From Sulfidibacterium sp964549335 (GTDB taxonomy: Bacteria > Bacteroidota > Bacteroidia > Bacteroidales > F082), in assembly GCA_964549335.1 (NCBI GenBank), contig CAZJUQ010000006.1, positions 1-38,235 of the forward strand: a stretch of 38,235 nt of DNA, read 5' to 3'. The number at the start of each line of letters is the position of its first letter. Position 1 is the stretch's first letter. A program made the translations under genes and the position numbers. The notes beneath the pieces are model-generated. The model saw only the letters and a list, made by a program, of their open reading frames with translations, ran no database searches and had not been told where the DNA came from. Below are positions 34,098-38,235 of this stretch, one piece after another.

Positions 34098-35477
34098 ATG
34101 AAAAATAACAGCATATATACATTAATTGCCGCACTGTTTTTAGCATTGTCATCCGCAACCGCCCAAAACAGTGCCAAACCCTTGTTGTCGGGTTATTTGC
34201 AAACAGACCAGCGTTTGTTGTTAAAAAAGCCCGGTAATTGGGCATGGAACGAAAACCGTTTAAGTTTGCAACTTAACAAAAAGGTGGCGGGCAGAGCAAA
34301 ATTCCACAGCGAAATATGGTTGAGAAACATGGGATTACCGGCTGCCGCCACTTCTGCCGACCTTTTTAACAAAGGCATTGTTGACCCGTGGAACTTGGAA
34401 ATCCGTGATGCATACGTCCGAATTACAGGACTGTTTACTCCCGGCCTTGATGTTACGATAGGTCGTCAGCGTATTGCCTGGGGTACTGCCGACAAGTTTA
34501 ATCCTACCGACAACGTAAACCCTTACGACCTCGAAGATATCCTCGATTTCGGACGCCACAGGGCTTCCGATGCAATTTCATTGCAATACTATTTTAATTC
34601 CGACTATTCCTTGCAAGCGGTTTTTCTCCCCTTTTTCCAACCCTGGAATATGCCCGTAGGGGTTTTTTCATCCGTTTTGACTCCCGATTTTCAATTCCCT
34701 TTCGAAGGCATGTACCTCAAAAACTACTCCGACACTCTTGAAATGCCGCAATACAACTTCAAGCAGAGTGCTAATGCCGGTTTCCGTTTCAAAGGTTTTG
34801 CCGCAGGCATCGACTTCTCATTTAGCTATCTTTACACCCGCGAAGGGTTGCCTTTCAGTGTTTACAATTCCCTTTCTCCTGCCGATACCTTGGGAGGTAT
34901 TGCCGTACGCTCCGTCATGCGTTATCCCAGAGTTCATATCATTGGTGCCGATTTTGCCGCAAACCTGTTTGGCGCCGGTCTTTGGGCCGAAGCGGCACTC
35001 TACATCCCCCGCGACAGTGTTGTTATGTCAACCGACATAAGCCCGTGGATAAACGGCGGCATTAAACCGGTTACAATCGACAGTACCGTATTGAAGAAAA
35101 CACCATATCTCAAATTCGTCATCGGTGCCGATTATTCATTTGCCAACAACACATATCTTAATGTTCAATTCCTGCACGGATTTATCAACGAAAGAGGCAA
35201 AGACAATCTTAACGACTATTTTATTGTTCGCTACGAAATCAATTTGTTAAACAACAATTTAAAACTTGTACCGCTTAGCGGTGGTGCGGCAATAACCCGC
35301 TGGAGCCATATCTCTGATAACTATGCACTCTTTTACGTGCCCGAAATTTCTTACATGGCCACAAGCAATCTCGAACTTAACCTCTCCGCAGGCATTTTCG
35401 GAGGCAAAAGCGACAACTTTTTTTCAAAACTGAACGACTATGATATGGTAATATTCAAGATGAAATACAGCTTCTGA
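34098..35477 (+). CDS. DUF1302-like outer membrane beta-barrel protein
   Basis: A 459-residue protein with a signal peptide ending ATAQ, then continuous alternating beta-strand sequence rich in Tyr, Phe and Trp. The C-terminal strand ends KMKYSF, with the terminal Phe used by the barrel assembly machinery. The region TIGRQRIAWGTADKFNPTDNVNPYDLEDILDFGRHRASDA is close to the conserved core of the DUF1302 family. In Proteobacteria, DUF1302 genes neighbour DUF1329 (LolB-like) and MMPL pump genes, and the same partnership is seen here with a LolA-like protein and HAE3 pump. It is the last gene of the operon, and a GC-rich element follows. Confidence 0.87.
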   Translation: MKNNSIYTLIAALFLALSSATAQNSAKPLLSGYLQTDQRLLLKKPGNWAWNENRLSLQLNKKVAGRAKFHSEIWLRNMGLPAAATSADLFNKGIVDPWNLEIRDAYVRITGLFTPGLDVTIGRQRIAWGTADKFNPTDNVNPYDLEDILDFGRHRASDAISLQYYFNSDYSLQAVFLPFFQPWNMPVGVFSSVLTPDFQFPFEGMYLKNYSDTLEMPQYNFKQSANAGFRFKGFAAGIDFSFSYLYTREGLPFSVYNSLSPADTLGGIAVRSVMRYPRVHIIGADFAANLFGAGLWAEAALYIPRDSVVMSTDISPWINGGIKPVTIDSTVLKKTPYLKFVIGADYSFANNTYLNVQFLHGFINERGKDNLNDYFIVRYEINLLNNNLKLVPLSGGAAITRWSHISDNYALFYVPEISYMATSNLELNLSAGIFGGKSDNFFSKLNDYDMVIFKMKYSF

Positions 35478-35490
35478 TTATTATTTGCTT

Positions 35491-35651
35491 GGGCGGCTTA
35501 CGGGCTGTCCGCTTATAGTCCTCGCCGGAGGCGCTGTTCGGCAATGGCGTTTTCAGGGGCTTCCTTGCGTCAGCCCTGCCTCCGCCTGCCTCACTACCGC
35601 CTCCGGCTGCGGGCTACCGCTTCCATCCCTGCCGCATATCCCGGCGCCGGG
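35491..35651. repeat. GC-rich, inverted-repeat-bearing intergenic element (REP-like)
   Basis: Bases 35491-35650 are about 69% G+C by count, in a clearly A/T-rich neighbourhood. GCCGGAGGCG (35524-35533) has a perfect inverted copy CGCCTCCGGC (35598-35607). The start and end carry similar phrases (CGGGCTGTCCGCTTATAGTCC and CGGGCTACCGCTTCCATCC), i.e. an imperfect direct repeat. A perfect 12-base palindrome CCCGGCGCCGGG closes the element at 35640-35651, next to the stop of the minus-strand gene. It fills the gap between two convergent genes. Similar GC-rich intergenic repeats occur in other Bacteroidota genomes by my recollection; copy number was not checked. Confidence 0.6.
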
Positions 35652-35652
35652 C

Positions 35653-37842
35653 TTATAAACCCGATTTTACAAACTTCCTTACCGATACATATCTTCCCTC
35701 TCTCCTGAAAGTTATTATATATATACCCTTGCTGATGCCGCTTACATCTATGCTTTTTCCCGTAGTTACTCCGCCTAAAACCTTTCTCCCGTCACCCGTA
35801 TATATTTCATATTCGTATTTGGCGCCGTTTTCAATATTAACCGACAGCATCCCGTTTACAGGATTCGGATAAATATCAATACCGGTTTCTCCCTCTCCTC
35901 TCTTTTCGGCATCCCCCAACGTAAAGGCTCCGTAAACAAAACCCGGAAGGAAAACACAATTTACCCCGTTATCGGCTTTATCTGTAACACTGATTTTCAA
36001 ATCGTACAATGTCGAATCGATATCAAGCAAATCCGTCAAATCGGCTTCATATACCGAACCCACAACCGAATCACCGTATATTTTCTGAACCTCTGCATCC
36101 AACCACTCTTCCGAATCTCTCCTCTTTATCCAAACCTTTGTTAACGAGTCGGGCAGCTCATGATAGTCCAGTCCCGTATGATTATTGTTATATGTAGTGA
36201 AATCGCAAGCCGTAAACCTGAGTTTAACCTGTTCGCCGTCATCAAACTGGTATTTCATGGTATTATTCCCGTTTATAAAGTAGATGTTGTAAACGATAGG
36301 AGGGGTGCGGTCGGTTTTCGACAAATCCATATGCGAGGTTATTGTCGTTCTTCCGGTTACACCGTTAAAGTGGCTGAAACTGTTTATCTGTAACAATGTG
36401 TAAGGAGCTTTATCCGCTACATACTCTTCTATTTCAAGACCCGTTCCCGATGCCACAACAGAGCCGCTGCTGTCTTTCAGAATGTACGCATCCTCTTTCT
36501 CCATTGGATAAATCCAGTTGCCCCACATTCCCATCTTTTCGGCATTTACACGTATTACCCCGTTGGTTATTTGCCACATGTTCCAGTAATACAGCAGCCC
36601 TTTACCTGCAAATATGGTATCGGTAGGAGCAAAACAGTGTACATCGGCATTCGGCGAAAAACCTTCGTATCCTGCAACCTTGCCGTTATATTCGTCATAT
36701 ATGGGCGAAGCTATATAAAAATGGTTTTGACCGTTTACCTGGTAATCAATATAATGTTGGAGTACAAACCGCATTTTGGGTGAGTTGAAATTGTATGTAT
36801 GAATACCCCCTTCCCAATACGGATGTGCATAATCTTTCATTCGTGTTAATGTTCCCGAAATTCCGCTGCCGTTTGCCGTCATATGTTTCGTCAACGATGC
36901 AATACCTATGTAGTTGTAATCCCTTTTGTGATAATAAGAGAAATTGGAAACAACACTTACCAGACTGTCGGGTGGATTGGTTAAATATATCGAATCGGTT
37001 ATGGTGTCGGGAACCTCGAATTGTATTACATAACTCGGAAAACTACCCATGTAAGTACATTTTACCGATGAGCCGAAATACATGTTCTCTATTCCGCTTG
37101 TGTAGTCCGATGTATAGTAGTTAATGTTATCGGGCAATTCCCAACCCGATGTAAATTCAATTCCGTTCGACAAAGTGTACGTCAATGCAAAAAGGGTGTT
37201 TTTTTCGCCTTGCAAACCGAATATCGACTCTCCATCTTCTTTGACAGGGTCAAGTACAATAGGGTGTTGCGCCATAGTATCCGAAAGATAAACGGTATCT
37301 GTATGATCAAATATGTAATTGTTAATAAAAACAATAGAAAAGTCATTCAGTTTCCACAAACATGCCATAATATCAAGTGTGTCGGAATCGATCCCCGTAA
37401 AATAACCGGTTGTATCCGTTAGCCATATGGGGATGTAAACTCCTGACGTGTTTTCGGGACGCCCCAGGTAAACTGTAGGACCTAACCCGAAACCGTAAGA
37501 GTAGTCGGCTAAAAAATAGATAGTGTCGTAATCTTTCTGCTTGCTGTTTTTTTGTATCCCCTCTTTGGTTCCCTCTATCGAATAATATTCGTACGAATTA
37601 TTTCCCTCCTTTGTCAATTTGTGAAACGAGACATCCAAATACCCTTTTGTTATTGCATAATTGTGTGAAACAATTTTTTTGTTGTTTCCGGTAATTAGTG
37701 CCGCATCCGATATTTTCCCGATTTCAACTCCCTTTTTATCGGTTACAAAAGAAACATTATTATCCAGGTTGATAATTTTTTGACTGAACAGAGAAAATGC
37801 AATAGCCGTGACAAAAATTAAAGTAGTGGAGATCTTTTTCAT
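35653..37842 (-). CDS. Uncharacterised secreted protein with T9SS sorting domain
   Basis: A 729-residue exported protein. The N-terminus MKKISTTLIFVTAIAFSLFSQ is a signal peptide; an upstream in-frame ATG at 37887 would put 15 extra residues before it and is not preferred. The central 600 residues are beta-rich with many Tyr, Asp and Thr (for example YFLADYSYGFGLGPTVYLG and DGEQVKLRFTACDFTTYNNN). I do not recognise a catalytic domain. Around residues 530-640 the text resembles an Ig-like module (TPPIVYNIYF ... ISVTDKADNGVNC). The last 75 residues are a T9SS type A sorting domain (IDIYPNPVNGMLSVNIENG ... GIYIITFRREG). It should be surface-attached or released. It is a single gene. Confidence 0.85.
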   Translation of the reverse strand: MKKISTTLIFVTAIAFSLFSQKIINLDNNVSFVTDKKGVEIGKISDAALITGNNKKIVSHNYAITKGYLDVSFHKLTKEGNNSYEYYSIEGTKEGIQKNSKQKDYDTIYFLADYSYGFGLGPTVYLGRPENTSGVYIPIWLTDTTGYFTGIDSDTLDIMACLWKLNDFSIVFINNYIFDHTDTVYLSDTMAQHPIVLDPVKEDGESIFGLQGEKNTLFALTYTLSNGIEFTSGWELPDNINYYTSDYTSGIENMYFGSSVKCTYMGSFPSYVIQFEVPDTITDSIYLTNPPDSLVSVVSNFSYYHKRDYNYIGIASLTKHMTANGSGISGTLTRMKDYAHPYWEGGIHTYNFNSPKMRFVLQHYIDYQVNGQNHFYIASPIYDEYNGKVAGYEGFSPNADVHCFAPTDTIFAGKGLLYYWNMWQITNGVIRVNAEKMGMWGNWIYPMEKEDAYILKDSSGSVVASGTGLEIEEYVADKAPYTLLQINSFSHFNGVTGRTTITSHMDLSKTDRTPPIVYNIYFINGNNTMKYQFDDGEQVKLRFTACDFTTYNNNHTGLDYHELPDSLTKVWIKRRDSEEWLDAEVQKIYGDSVVGSVYEADLTDLLDIDSTLYDLKISVTDKADNGVNCVFLPGFVYGAFTLGDAEKRGEGETGIDIYPNPVNGMLSVNIENGAKYEYEIYTGDGRKVLGGVTTGKSIDVSGISKGIYIITFRREGRYVSVRKFVKSGL

Positions 37843-38026
37843 TTTTTTATTTTTTGCATAAAGATAATAAAAAAAACGAATAGACAAAGGGGAGGGGATA
37901 TTACCGTTATTTTAGCCGGGATAATACCCCGGGATTTTACTTTGTTGTTTTACCGTAAAACGGTACGGCTAAATTAACGTGAACGTATAAAGTTCTGTAA
38001 ATCAACGATTGTACAATCAAAAAAAA

Positions 38027-38057
38027 TTGAAACGTCAAAACTTTAAAAATAATTTTG
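38027..38057 (+). promoter_or_regulatory. Candidate plus-strand promoter facing the 5S gene
   Basis: A -33 TTG (38027-38029), a 20-base spacer, and the -7 box TAATTTTG (38050-38057) followed by C match the Bacteroidota consensus. It would start a transcript near 38060 that meets the hairpin at 38103-38136 about 75 bases later. Confidence 0.45.
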
Positions 38058-38102
38058 CATTTTATTAGGCGAGAAGTAATTTATAAGGGGGGGGAGAAAA
38101 TA

Positions 38103-38136
38103 AAAAAAGCCCTGCTAATTAAAGCAGGGCTTTTTT
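38103..38136. terminator. Bidirectional terminator after the rRNA operon
   Basis: AAGCCCTGCT and AGCAGGGCTT (stem within 38107-38126) are paired around an AATTAA loop and flanked by an A-run on the left and a T-run on the right. It lies just past the 3' end of the minus-strand 5S gene and can stop transcription from either side. Confidence 0.92.
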
Positions 38137-38142
38137 AAAGGA

Positions 38143-38235
<93 letters not shown>

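Larger units (their letters stand above)
37843..38142. other. Intergenic region between the T9SS cargo gene and 5S rRNA
   Basis: About 300 bases without a gene. It contains an operator-like inverted repeat TACCGT-AAA-ACGGTA (37951-37965), a plus-strand promoter-like pair (38027-38057), a run of eight G (38087-38094) and the rRNA terminator hairpin (38103-38136). No clear promoter for the minus-strand T9SS gene could be named. Confidence 0.6.

Overview
The window looks like a chromosomal segment of a Bacteroidota bacterium, most likely Bacteroidales or Marinilabiliales; the genus cannot be told from the sequence. The evidence is a SusC/SusD pair, two proteins with type IX secretion (T9SS) C-terminal sorting domains, a gingipain-family (C25) peptidase, Bacteroidota-typical DUF3078, DUF3127 and DUF5063 proteins and a FeoA-FeoB fusion. 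Promoter-like TAnnTTTG boxes lie about 10-40 bases before many starts, and Shine-Dalgarno sequences are not evident. Base composition is AT-rich throughout, except for one GC-rich intergenic element near 35.5 kb. No phage, transposase, CRISPR array or tRNA was seen.

Layout. 1-2426: the end of a susC gene and a complete susD, closed by a strong hairpin shared with the convergent gene. 2498-6091 (minus): kdsA (Kdo-8-phosphate synthase), an EamA transporter, DUF3127, a SMUG2-like uracil-DNA glycosylase and DUF554. 6178-9395 (plus): a secreted S9 prolyl-oligopeptidase-type peptidase and a DUF3078 envelope protein. 9478-14403 (plus): a nucleotide-sugar block of ugd, UDP-xylose synthase, dTDP-4-dehydrorhamnose reductase and a phosphohexomutase. 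14702-17820 (plus): DUF5063 and fused FeoA-FeoB ferrous iron permease. 17950-18297 (plus): a solitary Hpt protein. 18300-20829 (minus): bcp-recA-TPR lipoprotein, apparently one operon. 20963-21766 (plus): a voltage-gated-type K+ channel with a C-terminal zinc ribbon. 21777-29193 (minus): a TonB-dependent receptor, the dipeptidase PepD and a large C25 peptidase carrying a T9SS domain.

29409-35477 (plus) is the most suggestive block: a TetR regulator, an RND/MMPL exporter of the HAE3 type, a LolA-like periplasmic protein, a patatin-like phospholipase and a DUF1302-like outer-membrane barrel. Together they could form an envelope-spanning export route for a lipid or hydrophobic compound, with an inner-membrane pump, a periplasmic carrier and an outer-membrane barrel. 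The enzyme in the middle could edit the cargo. This is inference from gene content and order. 35491-35651 is a GC-rich, inverted-repeat-bearing element between convergent genes. 35653-37842 (minus) is an unrecognised T9SS cargo protein. The window ends in the 3' part of a 5S rRNA gene on the minus strand, so an rRNA operon probably lies just outside.

Most genes are envelope, cell-surface or housekeeping functions in short operons. The points most worth checking are the RND/LolA/patatin/barrel operon with its duplicated upstream repeat, the GC-rich element, the zinc-ribbon K+ channel, the SSB-like tail on DUF3127, and a possible short transcript beside the rRNA operon.
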